From positions 1 through 64,000 of the forward strand of contig CALRPI020000024.1 in assembly GCA_943370025.1 (NCBI GenBank): DNA of 64,000 nucleotides, in the 5' to 3' direction. Made by a program: the position numbers and the translations under genes. Source of the stretch: JAAUUE01 sp943370025. GTDB lineage: Bacteria > Cyanobacteriota > Cyanobacteriia > Cyanobacteriales > JAAUUE01. The notes under the pieces were generated by a model, which ran no database searches, had not been told where the DNA came from, and saw nothing but the letters and a program-made list of their open reading frames with translations. This document shows, one piece after another, positions 26,391 through 34,971 of this stretch (within the stretch, counting starts at the first letter, position 1; every line of letters begins with the position of its first letter).

Positions 26391-26426
26391 ATAAGTAAAG
26401 AATTAAGTAAGACAGGAGAGATTCGA

Positions 26427-27368
26427 TTGCACCAAGCAACACTGCATCAACTTAAGGTATTTGAGGCTGTCGCTCGCCATAACAGCTTTACTAGGGCTGC
26501 GGAAGAGTTATTTCTCACTCAGCCTACAGTTTCTATGCAAGTCAAGCAATTGACTAAGGCGGTGGGTTTGCCCCTATTTGATCAGGTGGGAAAGCGCCTT
26601 TATTTGACAGAAGCTGGGCAGCAGCTCTTATTGGCTAGCCGAGAAATTTTTGATAGGTTAGACCAGATAGAAATGACCGTTGCCGATCTAAAAGGTTTAA
26701 AACAAGGGAAACTCCGGTTAGCAGTAATTACCACAGCCAAATACTTTGTCCCTCGGCTCTTGGGACCTTTTTGCCAGAAGTATCCGGGCATTGACATTGC
26801 CTTGCAGGTCACTAATCATCGGGGCATTACCGAACGTCTAGGAGAAAATTTAGATGATTTGTATATCGTGAGTCAATTACCAGAAGGCTTAAATCTCAGT
26901 TCTCATCCAGTTCTAGAAAATCCTTTGGTAGTTTTGGCGGCTGCCAGTCATCCCTTGGTGGGGCAGAAACAAATTCCCATCGAATCTTTGGTTGATGAAC
27001 CGTTTATTATGCGGGAACCGGGTTCGGGAACACGTAAATCAGTACAGGAGTTGTTCGATCGCCATGGGGTATCCGTCAAGGTGAGGCTAGAACTGGGCAG
27101 TAATGAGGCAATTAAACAGGCGATCGCCGGAGGTCTAGGCATCTCTGTCCTCTCTCGCCATACCTTAGCTCTAGAAGGAGCAACGGAGCAACTGGCGATC
27201 CTTGATGTTCAGGAGTTTCCGATCCAAAATCAGTGGTATGTTATCTATCCGAAGGGAAAACAGCTCTCGATCGTGGCTCAGACTTTCTTTGAATACCTGC
27301 TTCAGGAGGCTAAGGAAATTGCTCACCAGATCAATGCTCCCCTATTTCAAGAACGCTCAAAAAGTTAA
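26427..27368 (+). CDS. LysR-family transcriptional regulator (CbbR-like)
   Basis: 313 residues. The N-terminal winged helix (HQLKVFEAVARHNSFTRAAEELFLTQPTVSMQVKQL) binds DNA. The C-terminal periplasmic-binding-like effector domain follows. The body resembles the CbbR/CmpR group that controls carbon-fixation or inorganic-carbon genes (LRLAVITTAKYFVPRLLGPFC), but the target cannot be named. TTG at 26427 is the start because GGAGAG sits seven bases before it and the family begins here. Only 15 bases separate its stop from the CHAT-FHA gene, so the two are likely one operon. Confidence 0.85.
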   Translation: MHQATLHQLKVFEAVARHNSFTRAAEELFLTQPTVSMQVKQLTKAVGLPLFDQVGKRLYLTEAGQQLLLASREIFDRLDQIEMTVADLKGLKQGKLRLAVITTAKYFVPRLLGPFCQKYPGIDIALQVTNHRGITERLGENLDDLYIVSQLPEGLNLSSHPVLENPLVVLAAASHPLVGQKQIPIESLVDEPFIMREPGSGTRKSVQELFDRHGVSVKVRLELGSNEAIKQAIAGGLGISVLSRHTLALEGATEQLAILDVQEFPIQNQWYVIYPKGKQLSIVAQTFFEYLLQEAKEIAHQINAPLFQERSKS

Positions 27369-27383
27369 TTACAGGACAGCACC

Positions 27384-28985
27384 ATGAGTAGTGGGGAAAC
27401 ACCCTGTTTAAGTTTAGCGATCGCCCGTCTGACCAAGGCGGGGACGGAACATTTTGCCACTTGGGTAACCAAGTCTCCCTATCCGGGGGGCTATGTTCAT
27501 CATGACTCTTTGTGGACTCCAGAATTGAGTCAGAGTTGGCGAGATTGGCAGGAAATTTTTTCTGTGAATGGTTCCTCCCTGCCTCCGGTGATCCACCCAG
27601 AAAATCTGGAATCAACCCCAAGCTTGACCCCGGAGCAAGAGTTGGGCAGCCTAGGCACAAGCAATACCACCAATCGATTGATGCAGGATTTGGGGGTACA
27701 GTTGTGGCAGTGGTTATTTGCGGGAGCAATTCAGAATAGCTTTGCTCAGAGTCAGGGGATTGCCATGGGGCAGAATAGATCTCTGCGGTTGCGTCTAGAA
27801 ATTCGGGATCCCAATTTTATTTCCCTGCCTTGGGAAATTATGCAACCCCAATCAGGGCAGCAGGCAATTTCCCTGAAGGAACAAATCTTGTTTAGTCGCA
27901 CCACCAGTGATGTGGATCCACTCCTGCCCCAGCGCTTGGTGTCTACCCTAAAAATCTTGGTGGTGTTGGGGGCGATGGAAGGGGAGGGAACAAAACCTTT
28001 GGATTTGGCGGCAGAATCCGTCGCTTTGAGCAGCATTTGGCAGGGAACCACAACTCAGGTGATCGCCAATCGCCTCATTCCCTCTGTCACTGCCCAAGTG
28101 GATACCTTGACTCAGCCCACTCCGGGGGAATTGATTAAGGCGATCGAAACTGGGGATTACAATATTTTCTTCTATGCGGGTCATGGAGTGCCAGCGGCGG
28201 ATGGGGGTTTGTTATTTTTGCGACCTGATGCAGCTCTAAATGGGACGGAGTTGGCGCAACTCTTGGTGCGGAACCAAGTTACCTTGGCGGTGTTTAATGC
28301 CTGCTGGCTGGCATTCCCGGCGCAGATTGGGAATCAGGTGATGCCCCGGAGTAGTTTGGCGGAGGTTTTAATCCACCATGGGGTTCCGGCGGTGTTGGGG
28401 ATGCGGGATGCGATCGCTGACCACGAAGCCATTAGCTTTATCCAAAGCTTTGCCCAAGCCCTCGCCGCCCGCCGCCCCATTGATCAAGCTGTAGCCGTAG
28501 CGAGGCAGCATCTGTTGACCCTCTATCGCTTTAACCAACCGGCTTGGACTCTGCCGATTCTCTATATGCACCCGGAATTTAATGGGGAATTAATTAAGCC
28601 GATCGAGGAGGGCATTACCGAGCTACCGGGATTTGCCGCAGGTTGGGGCGATGGTTCTCAGGCAAATGCCTATCTTCGAGATCTGGGGGGAACTAATCAA
28701 GTTTGGTATATCCAAGGCGGGATGATGCGGGTGGGACGCAGACCAGAGAATGATCTGATTATCCAAGAGCGCTGGGTCAGCCAACAACACGCGGAAATTA
28801 TCTGCCGTGGGGATATGGCACAAAAAAACACCTATCTGCTCAAGGATTTCTCCCGTTATGGAACGCTAATTTACCATAATAAGGGCTGGCAAAAGATCCA
28901 TCATCAGGAGGTGGAGTTGCGATCGGGCATGAAGCTCAAGTTTGGTAGCAGTCATGGGCAGGCGCTGGAATTTGTTATTGATTAG
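27384..28985 (+). CDS. CHAT protease-like domain fused to C-terminal FHA domain
   Basis: 533 residues, no signal peptide. Residues about 185-395 form a CHAT domain with the dyad His267 (FFYAGHG) and Cys307 (AVFNACW), both present, so it may be an active caspase-like peptidase. Residues about 440-533 are a forkhead-associated domain with the phosphothreonine-site motifs GR (451-452) and SxxH (466-469); the usual NG turn is YG (492-493). FHA domains read Ser/Thr-kinase phosphorylation, so I infer that a kinase signal could place or trigger the protease. The first 180 residues are a conserved-looking helical region without a name. It follows the LysR gene by 15 bases. Confidence 0.85.
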   Translation: MSSGETPCLSLAIARLTKAGTEHFATWVTKSPYPGGYVHHDSLWTPELSQSWRDWQEIFSVNGSSLPPVIHPENLESTPSLTPEQELGSLGTSNTTNRLMQDLGVQLWQWLFAGAIQNSFAQSQGIAMGQNRSLRLRLEIRDPNFISLPWEIMQPQSGQQAISLKEQILFSRTTSDVDPLLPQRLVSTLKILVVLGAMEGEGTKPLDLAAESVALSSIWQGTTTQVIANRLIPSVTAQVDTLTQPTPGELIKAIETGDYNIFFYAGHGVPAADGGLLFLRPDAALNGTELAQLLVRNQVTLAVFNACWLAFPAQIGNQVMPRSSLAEVLIHHGVPAVLGMRDAIADHEAISFIQSFAQALAARRPIDQAVAVARQHLLTLYRFNQPAWTLPILYMHPEFNGELIKPIEEGITELPGFAAGWGDGSQANAYLRDLGGTNQVWYIQGGMMRVGRRPENDLIIQERWVSQQHAEIICRGDMAQKNTYLLKDFSRYGTLIYHNKGWQKIHHQEVELRSGMKLKFGSSHGQALEFVID

Positions 28986-29079
28986 GGTCAAGGAGTCTAC
29001 TTTTGGAATAAGTTGGAACTACTCTCAGGGAAGCTAAAGGCGATCGCCTTTCATCGATTATGGGCGATCGCTAGAGTAG

Positions 29080-29826
29080 CTATATCCCTCCAGCCACATC
29101 AATAAATGTGCCTGTTGTATAAGAAGCTTCATCGGATAATAACCACAAAATTGCTTGTGCTACCTCAATTACTTGTCCTCCTCGCTGCATTGGAATCAAT
29201 GTCTTGAGTCGATCGACACGATTTGGTTCACCCCCACTGGCATGAATATCTGTATAGATCATGCCGGGGCGGACGGCATTCACTCGAATCCCTTCATTAG
29301 CAACTTCTTTTGCCAGCCCGATCGTCATTGTATCGATCGCACCCTTAGAAGCTGCATAGTCTATATATTCACTGGGAGAACCAGAACGAGCAGCCCCTGA
29401 GGAAATATTAACAATCGCTCCTCCACTCCCACCATGCCGAGTAGACATTCTTTTAACCGCTTCTCTGGCACACAAGAAGCTACCTGTGATGTTTGTCATA
29501 AAGACGCGATTTAAACGAGCAGCATCCATGCTTTCCAGCCGCATTTGTGGTGCTAGAATGCCAGCGTTATTAACTAGGGCGGTTACGCTACCCAATTTCT
29601 GATCAACTTGATTGAAAAGATCGATTACGTGAACTTCAGAAGCGATATCAGCAGCAACGGCGATCGCTCTACCCCCAAGTTGTTCAATCGAATTAATCAC
29701 GCTATTTGCAGCTTCTTGATTATGCAGATAATTAATACAAACTGCATAACCTCTCTGGGCTGCAAGAATAGCAGTAGCAGCACCAATACCACGACTACCA
29801 CCTGTAATAATCAGAACTTTTTTCAT
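29080..29826 (-). CDS. Short-chain dehydrogenase/reductase (SDR)
   Basis: 248 residues, classical SDR. The NAD(P) motif TGGSRGIGAA is at 7-16, then NNAG, the catalytic Ser (NISSGAA), Tyr-x-x-x-Lys (YIDYAASKG) and the C-terminal YTTGTFIDVAGG typical of glucose-dehydrogenase-like enzymes. Substrate is unknown. I start at MKKVLIITGG (29826), since the motif must begin here; an earlier start would overlap the upstream gene. It lies five bases after the 89-residue gene, so the pair is co-transcribed. Confidence 0.9.
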   Translation of the reverse strand: MKKVLIITGGSRGIGAATAILAAQRGYAVCINYLHNQEAANSVINSIEQLGGRAIAVAADIASEVHVIDLFNQVDQKLGSVTALVNNAGILAPQMRLESMDAARLNRVFMTNITGSFLCAREAVKRMSTRHGGSGGAIVNISSGAARSGSPSEYIDYAASKGAIDTMTIGLAKEVANEGIRVNAVRPGMIYTDIHASGGEPNRVDRLKTLIPMQRGGQVIEVAQAILWLLSDEASYTTGTFIDVAGGI

Positions 29827-29831
29827 TACGG

Positions 29832-30101
29832 TTAATCTAAAGCAGCTTTCAAGAAATCCCAAGCCTGTTGATGTTCAGCAGCGTCTTCGTCCTCATCCAG
29901 CCAAGAGTTTAAGAGGTCGATCGCAGCTTGATTTTTCTTTGCTTGCTCGGCATTGACAATAGGTAAAGTGGCGGATAACTTCTTCTGGCGAAATTGACGT
30001 AGGGTGTCTAGCAAGTCTGTCCAATATTCTTGAGGAGTTGCTTCAATTTCATAAAGCAACAATTGGAGAGAGGTTTGAGATGATGTGGAGTGGTCTGCCA
30101 T
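29832..30101 (-). CDS. Small acidic cyanobacterial protein of unknown function
   Basis: 89 residues, helical, with a strongly acidic centre (LLNSWLDEDEDAAEHQQAWDFLKAAL). Small proteins with an LLNSWL-acidic-W-FLK ending are common in cyanobacteria and some are antitoxin-like, but I cannot assign this one. No toxin gene is adjacent. The following SDR gene starts five bases after its stop, which suggests cotranscription, not function. Confidence 0.6.
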   Translation of the reverse strand: MADHSTSSQTSLQLLLYEIEATPQEYWTDLLDTLRQFRQKKLSATLPIVNAEQAKKNQAAIDLLNSWLDEDEDAAEHQQAWDFLKAALD

Positions 30102-30410
30102 AGAGACGAATTATAAATTGAAGGCTGTAGCTTAATTGTAATGCAGGTATTGCTAAGTGCGGGGAGTTGAAATGAAACTAAGGGCGATCGCTAAAATATC
30201 AATGGGTCAATAGGTAGTTATGAAATTTATTTTATTAGATCAATTTGCCAGATGATCTGGCAAGATTAGCGATCGAGCTTTGTGAGTGTGAATAACTTCT
30301 CCGAGCTAAACAACAAAGCCAATCATTTTTACTTTTCTAATTTTGGCTAGAAGCAGGCCGACTTTAAAGAGCGATTGCTTCAATATAACGTTAGACCGCT
30401 GTATGTAATA
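30102..30410. other. Intergenic region, no gene seen
   Basis: About 310 bases between the 89-residue gene and the nuclease gene. It holds GCGATCGC-type sites and a hairpin TTGCCAGATGATCTGGCAA (30243-30261). A 17-codon frame there (LPDDLARLAIE) is too short to judge. Confidence 0.5.
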
Positions 30411-31325
30411 TTAACCTCCAAACTCACTGGCACTTAAGAATGACTCTCCTGTCTGTGATGCATGGCGCTTCAGTCGATCAATAACATCTGCAAAGTTCAT
30501 AATGCCTCCTAAAACCAAATATAGATGCCCATGATCAAGAAGGAGTAATGGAGTCCTATCACTAGATGCTTCTCTAGTAGCTACAGAAGAATAGCCAGAA
30601 ATAGATACTATGATTCCCATCGTATTATCTGCTTTTGTGACTACTTTTTTATAGAAAATATCAATATCATTTGCATCAGCTTGTTGAGATGTAAACTTTA
30701 ATTCAACAAGAAATGTTGTGTCTTTTACAGTAATTGAACCATCAATTTGTCTACCATTCTGAACATAGGGTTTCCGATGAATGATTTCAAAAAACCTCAT
30801 TAGATCATAAAACCAATCTTGAAATTTGTACCCTGCCCTTTGGGTTCCAACTTCTTTCCCAAGCTCATTCAACCTATCGCTAAGTTTTTGCAAGCTTTGT
30901 CGTGACTCTGCAATTTTTTCTTGATACTCCTTGAAACGCTTTTGAGATTCTTCTTTAGATATTTGTTGCTCAATTTCTTCTTGTTGTTTTTTGTGGAAAG
31001 ATTTTAACCTTTCAACAGCAATATAAGCATCTCGTATCTTGTCTTCGCTATCTTCCCAGTTATTTAGGTCTGGAAAAGTTGTTTGCTCCATCAGGGAATA
31101 AGCTATCTTAAGAACAACTTGTTGTCCCATATCAGATTCATGAAGTTTTGGAAGTAGTCTATCTAGAAAATCTCTTTTTGTTTCATCCTCATTCCATGTC
31201 GCTAACAATGTCTCAGAAATGCCACATTGTATTAAGAAATTTCTCAATGCTCGTTTTCTCCAAAACGATTTTAAGGCTGCATCTGAGATTAGCTGTGAGA
31301 AGTGAGGTGTAAGTCTTAATTGCAT
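30411..31325 (-). CDS. PD-(D/E)XK restriction-endonuclease-like protein with coiled coil
   Basis: 304 residues. Residues 95-160 are a charged coiled coil (HKKQQEEIEQQISKEESQKR). Residues 160-280 carry a nuclease core: GYKFQDWFYDL, then QID195G, E208 in VELK (VELKF) and K210, the D-x(n)-E-x-K metal-binding set of restriction-endonuclease-like folds, followed by GIIVSISGYS. The N-terminal 90 residues are helical and unrecognised. No methyltransferase or helicase is adjacent, so it is a solitary nuclease. A role in defence or DNA processing is inference. Confidence 0.65.
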   Translation of the reverse strand: MQLRLTPHFSQLISDAALKSFWRKRALRNFLIQCGISETLLATWNEDETKRDFLDRLLPKLHESDMGQQVVLKIAYSLMEQTTFPDLNNWEDSEDKIRDAYIAVERLKSFHKKQQEEIEQQISKEESQKRFKEYQEKIAESRQSLQKLSDRLNELGKEVGTQRAGYKFQDWFYDLMRFFEIIHRKPYVQNGRQIDGSITVKDTTFLVELKFTSQQADANDIDIFYKKVVTKADNTMGIIVSISGYSSVATREASSDRTPLLLLDHGHLYLVLGGIMNFADVIDRLKRHASQTGESFLSASEFGG

Positions 31326-31649
31326 GTTGGCAGGTTTATAGAAAATAGCAAATTCCTTAATAACTTAACTTATGAAACATCTTATTCGTCTAGAAATACT
31401 GATTTATGACTTCTGCTAAGGTTTCGCTATCAAAAAGCAAGTCTAAAATGATGAATTACTTAAAAATGAAAGTGGTTTAATTAAAGTATTATACAGAACG
31501 TTTCTGTCTAATATCACAACTCTGTGTGATTAGGTGGAAAGATTCAGCCTAATCACTCCAAAGGTCGATCGCTTAACATCTTCTACAAATACCAAACAAT
31601 TTCACCCACCGCAGGCGGATGAAATCATTTAACATCGCTAATACAACTT
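31326..31649. other. Intergenic region with degenerate family A hairpin
   Basis: About 320 bases. At 31597-31631 there is a hairpin TTTCACCCACCGCAGGCGGATGAAA followed by ATTTAACATCGCTA, a decayed relative of the family A elements. Nothing else is recognised. Confidence 0.55.
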
Positions 31650-32537
31650 CTAGATTTCAGCAAAAGCTCTTTCTGTGAGTCTTCTGGCTAGAGTTTGTGC
31701 TCCGGTGTGGTAGTAGTAATTGGTAGAAACATCAAGGAAAGCACCGAGGTATTCTAGTTTATCCTTGGAGATTTCGATGAAACTAGCCAAATTATTAACT
31801 ACATTTTCTGGAGTCAAACCGTGGGAACTGACAAAGCCATTCATCCAGCCCGTTGCTGATTCAAAACTCTGGGTGACAAAGCTGAGTTGTCCAGCAGAGT
31901 TACCACCGGGAATCAGTTCTCCTACACTCTTGAAGATAGGATTACTACCCAAATCTGAAGGACTTAGACCCTTGAGAGTTTCTAGACCCTTGAGGGCAAA
32001 ATCGGGACCGAGGGGAATCAAGCCATCAAAGCAGACTAGCGCTGCCATCCGCATTAAGGATTCACCGCTATAGTCTCCAAGGGAACCAATGAAATCACCA
32101 ATGCTATCACCGGGGATGCCGTTGATTTGGCAAAATGCCACCAACTCTACTACTAGCTTGATGCAGAGGTCGATACTTTGGGATTTCTCGGGCTTAGGGG
32201 TCAGGTTGCTCAGGAAACCTAGGAAAGATACATCTTGACCAATCTTCCCAGCTAGGGCGGCGGCTCCAAGGGCACTAGAGGCACTGTCTACGGTTTCGTA
32301 GAGCCACATCGCTCGTTGATAGCCTTGGGACTTGTCGTTGTAGAGATGCACCGCTCGATCGCCAATCTGCTGAATCAAACTATCATCACTTTCCCCAGTG
32401 ACTAGCTTAATCGTGTTTTCAAACCCCACCGGGTTAGTCCACTGACCGGGAATAATAAAATCTAAGGACTTGAGAGACATTACGGTTAAACCACCAGTAG
32501 GTAGTTCATCAACAATCTGAAAAATTGATTTACTCAT
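31650..32537 (-). CDS. Uncharacterised protein, partner of a lipoprotein
   Basis: 295 residues that I do not recognise. It opens MSKSIFQIVDELPTGGLTVMSLKSLDF and has Gly/Ser-rich loops (GDSIGDFIGSLGDYSG; VGELIPGGNSAG) between probable helices. No signal peptide or membrane helix is clear. It has a good ribosome binding site (TAGGAG) and lies 51 bases after a lipoprotein gene on the same strand, so they are probably one operon. Possible roles include a soluble partner or secreted by another route; neither is shown. Confidence 0.6.
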   Translation of the reverse strand: MSKSIFQIVDELPTGGLTVMSLKSLDFIIPGQWTNPVGFENTIKLVTGESDDSLIQQIGDRAVHLYNDKSQGYQRAMWLYETVDSASSALGAAALAGKIGQDVSFLGFLSNLTPKPEKSQSIDLCIKLVVELVAFCQINGIPGDSIGDFIGSLGDYSGESLMRMAALVCFDGLIPLGPDFALKGLETLKGLSPSDLGSNPIFKSVGELIPGGNSAGQLSFVTQSFESATGWMNGFVSSHGLTPENVVNNLASFIEISKDKLEYLGAFLDVSTNYYYHTGAQTLARRLTERAFAEI

Positions 32538-32588
32538 GCTTAAGGCTCCTAACTTTTTTCCTGATGTTTATAAGGCACAACTAAATAA

Positions 32589-33101
32589 CTACTTAACTTT
32601 GGATAACCCGGCAAGGTCAAACTTCCCTAGCCAAGTCTCTCGATCGCTCTCGGTAAAAGAAGCATCCTTAGACATAGCCTTAACTTGGTAGCGATCGGCA
32701 ACTAAAACTGCTGTAGCAGTGGAGCCTTGAGTTACAGAAGGATAGCCACTGATCTTTTTGGTGCTTTGCTTAAACTTCGCCGCCGCATCGGGGGTGCTAA
32801 TGGTGTCAGAAATTGACAACATAGCTACAGTCTTATCACCCTTGTTCAGCTTTGCTTCTGAAAAGCCTTTTTTCTCTTGAGTGTAAACTCTGGTGAAACC
32901 ATTTCCGGGTTGAGGGAAAAACTTATTGAAACTAGCTCCTTGGGTAGCATCTTTTGCCACAGCAGGAGTAGCCTTAGACCCAGTACTTTCCTGTTGGGCT
33001 TGATCAAAACGGGAAGGTGGATTAGCAGCACAACCGCCAATAATCACGAATAATATAAGTAATAGAGGGGCGATCGCTCGCCGCCAACGTTGCGTATTCA
33101 T
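32589..33101 (-). CDS. Putative lipoprotein of unknown function
   Basis: 170 residues. The N-terminus is a lipoprotein signal: basic MNTQRWRRAI, hydrophobic PLLLILFVIIGG and lipobox IGGC at about 21-24, so it should be anchored to a membrane by a diacylglyceryl cysteine. A Ser/Ala/Thr-rich linker follows, then a compact domain (FNKFFPQPGNGFTRVYTQEKKGF, SISDTISTPDAAAKFKQ, VADRYQVKAM). TAGGAG precedes the start. It is the first gene of a two-gene unit with the 295-residue protein. Confidence 0.75.
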   Translation of the reverse strand: MNTQRWRRAIAPLLLILFVIIGGCAANPPSRFDQAQQESTGSKATPAVAKDATQGASFNKFFPQPGNGFTRVYTQEKKGFSEAKLNKGDKTVAMLSISDTISTPDAAAKFKQSTKKISGYPSVTQGSTATAVLVADRYQVKAMSKDASFTESDRETWLGKFDLAGLSKVK

Positions 33102-33259
33102 TGCCTAGCTCCTAAAAATCTGATGTTTACTTGAGGTTTACTCTTGAGGTTTATCTGCCAATTCTCGGTTCCAGTCTAGCAATTTTCCCGGTGGTTTATT
33201 CTTTGTTAAGAGTCGGTAATAACAACTAAATAAGGGGGGGATTTCCCTACACTGAAAAC

Positions 33260-34501
33260 ATGAGAATCATTATCTATTCCTATAATTACTACCCAGAACC
33301 AATTGGCATCGCCCCGCTGATGACAGAATTGGCTGAGGGTTTAGTAAAGCGGGGTCATGAAGTTAGAGTAGTCACCGGAATGCCCAATTATCCAGAGCGG
33401 AAGATTTATCCCGGCTATCAGGGTAAGTTATATATGACAGAGCTAAGAAATGGGGTAGCAATTCAACGTAGTTATGTGCTGGTTCGTCCCCGCCCAAATC
33501 TCTTAGAAAGAATAGTTTTAGACGCTAGTTTTGTTGTTAGTAGCTTTATCCATGCTCTGAGGGGTAAACGCCCAGATGTGGTTTTTTTAACTTCTCCTCC
33601 CCTGCCGATCGCCGTCTCCGCCGCCCTCCTTGGCTGGCTACACCGATGTCCAGTGATTCTCAACCTCCAAGATATTATTCCCGAAGCTGCTATCCATGTG
33701 GGCTTACTTAAAAATAAAAAACTGATTTGGGTCTTTGAAGGCTTAGAAAAATTTGCCTATCGCACCGCCACAAAAATCAGTATTATTGCCGATCAATTTG
33801 CCCAAAACTTAATTAATAAAGGGGTTCCCGCCAAAAAACTGATCACTATTCCCAACTGGGTCGATACAGATCTGATCCGCCCCCTCCCCAATGAAAATAG
33901 CTATTTTCGGACTAATTACCAACTAGAGGGGAAATTTGTCTTGATGTATAGCGGCAACATTGGGCTGACTCAAGGTCTAGAAACCGTAGTTAAGGCAGCA
34001 AAATTATTAGTCCATGTCCCTGACTTGATGGTGGTAATTGTCGGTGAGGAGAAGGCGATCGGTAGGCTTCAGAAATTTGCCAAGGATCTGGGGGCAAACA
34101 ATGTCGTGGTTGCTCCTTTCCAGCCTAGGGAGAAGTTGCCAGAAATGTTGGCAGCGATGGATGTGGGTTTAGTGATCCAAAAACAAAATGTGATTGCTTT
34201 TAATTTGCCCTCTAAGATCCAACCAATTTTAGCTAGTGGTAGGCCAATTATTGCCTCGGTGCCCTTGAATGGCACAGCCGCCGATGTGGTGCGATCGAGC
34301 GGCGGTGGTTTAGTCGTTCCCCCAGAGGATGTCAATGCTCTGGCGGGGGCAATGTGGGAGCTTTACAAGGATCGAGAGAAGGCTAAGCACTTAGGAGAAA
34401 GTGGCAGGACGTATGCTCTCAAGAATTACTCTTTTCAACAAGCCTTGGATACCTACGAGAGCTTATTTCTGCTAGTCCAACAGCAGAAGAAACCTAAATG
34501 A
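33260..34501 (+). CDS. WcaI-like family 4 glycosyltransferase
   Basis: 413 residues, GT-B fold. The opening RIIIYSYNYYPEPIGIAPLM and MPNYPERKIYPGY are the signature of the WcaI group (colanic-acid type) of GT4 enzymes, which transfer sugars onto lipid-linked intermediates on the cytoplasmic side of the membrane. The C-terminal nucleotide-sugar half has YSGNIGLTQGLETVV, then GEEKAIGRLQ and FNLPSKIQPILASGRPIIA with the conserved glutamate region replaced as is usual in WcaI. A role in exopolysaccharide or lipopolysaccharide assembly is likely. It is divergent from the lipoprotein gene. Confidence 0.85.
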   Translation: MRIIIYSYNYYPEPIGIAPLMTELAEGLVKRGHEVRVVTGMPNYPERKIYPGYQGKLYMTELRNGVAIQRSYVLVRPRPNLLERIVLDASFVVSSFIHALRGKRPDVVFLTSPPLPIAVSAALLGWLHRCPVILNLQDIIPEAAIHVGLLKNKKLIWVFEGLEKFAYRTATKISIIADQFAQNLINKGVPAKKLITIPNWVDTDLIRPLPNENSYFRTNYQLEGKFVLMYSGNIGLTQGLETVVKAAKLLVHVPDLMVVIVGEEKAIGRLQKFAKDLGANNVVVAPFQPREKLPEMLAAMDVGLVIQKQNVIAFNLPSKIQPILASGRPIIASVPLNGTAADVVRSSGGGLVVPPEDVNALAGAMWELYKDREKAKHLGESGRTYALKNYSFQQALDTYESLFLLVQQQKKPK

Positions 34502-34782
34502 TTTTACCTGTGCTGAAGGTGGGTAAAAACATCTGCCATAGGAATTCCAGTTTGTATTAAACCTGATTGCCAAAGAAAACAACCCGGTTTCCCAAAGAAA
34601 CTGGGTTGCGATCGACAAAGCTATCGGTCAACACTATTTTAAGAACACAAGTTGATTATTGTGACTTTCTAGACACATTTTTAGAAGTATTATCTCTCCA
34701 AGAAGAATTTGGTAATATATTTAGCCAAATGGTTGACATTTACCTGAAGGAATGGCTATTATAGTCAAGGTGTTGGAAGTAC

Positions 34783-34855
34783 GCCCCCATCGTCTAGAGG
34801 CCTAGGACACCTCCCTTTCACGGAGGCGACGGGGATTCGAATTCCCCTGGGGGTA
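34783..34855 (+). tRNA. tRNA-Glu (UUC)
   Basis: 73-nt cloverleaf: acceptor GCCCCCA paired with TGGGGGT, D arm with AGAGGCCTAGGAC, anticodon stem CCTCC/GGAGG with loop CTTTCAC (anticodon TTC), T stem GGGGA/TCCCC with TTCGAAT, discriminator A, and CCA not encoded. In cyanobacteria this tRNA also feeds 5-aminolevulinate synthesis for chlorophyll and bilins. Confidence 0.97.
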
Positions 34856-34879
34856 CTAAAAACCTTAGAGATAATTCGT

Positions 34880-34903
34880 GCTCGTCTTTACCTAGAGACG
34901 AGC
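34880..34903 (+). terminator. Probable terminator after tRNA-Glu
   Basis: Stem GCTCGTCTTTA...TAGAGACGAGC followed by ATTTTGC, 25 bases after the tRNA. Confidence 0.6.
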
Positions 34904-34931
34904 ATTTTGCATCCGAATAGCCCGAAAAAAA

Positions 34932-34968
34932 GCAAAAATATCCCCCGCACTGCGGGGGATATTTTTGC
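34932..34968 (-). terminator. Hairpin between tRNA-Glu and the following convergent gene
   Basis: A perfect stem of arms GCAAAAATATCCCCCGC and GCGGGGGATATTTTTGC. On the minus strand its arm reads into GCTTTTTTTCGGG, so it can serve as terminator for the membrane protein gene ending at 34972. Confidence 0.6.
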
Positions 34969-34971
34969 CGA

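Noticed and set aside
34567..34764. 65-codon plus-strand frame before tRNA-Glu
   Set aside because: It begins in a hairpin (AACCCGGTTTC...GAAACTGGGTT), has no ribosome binding site and no family features.
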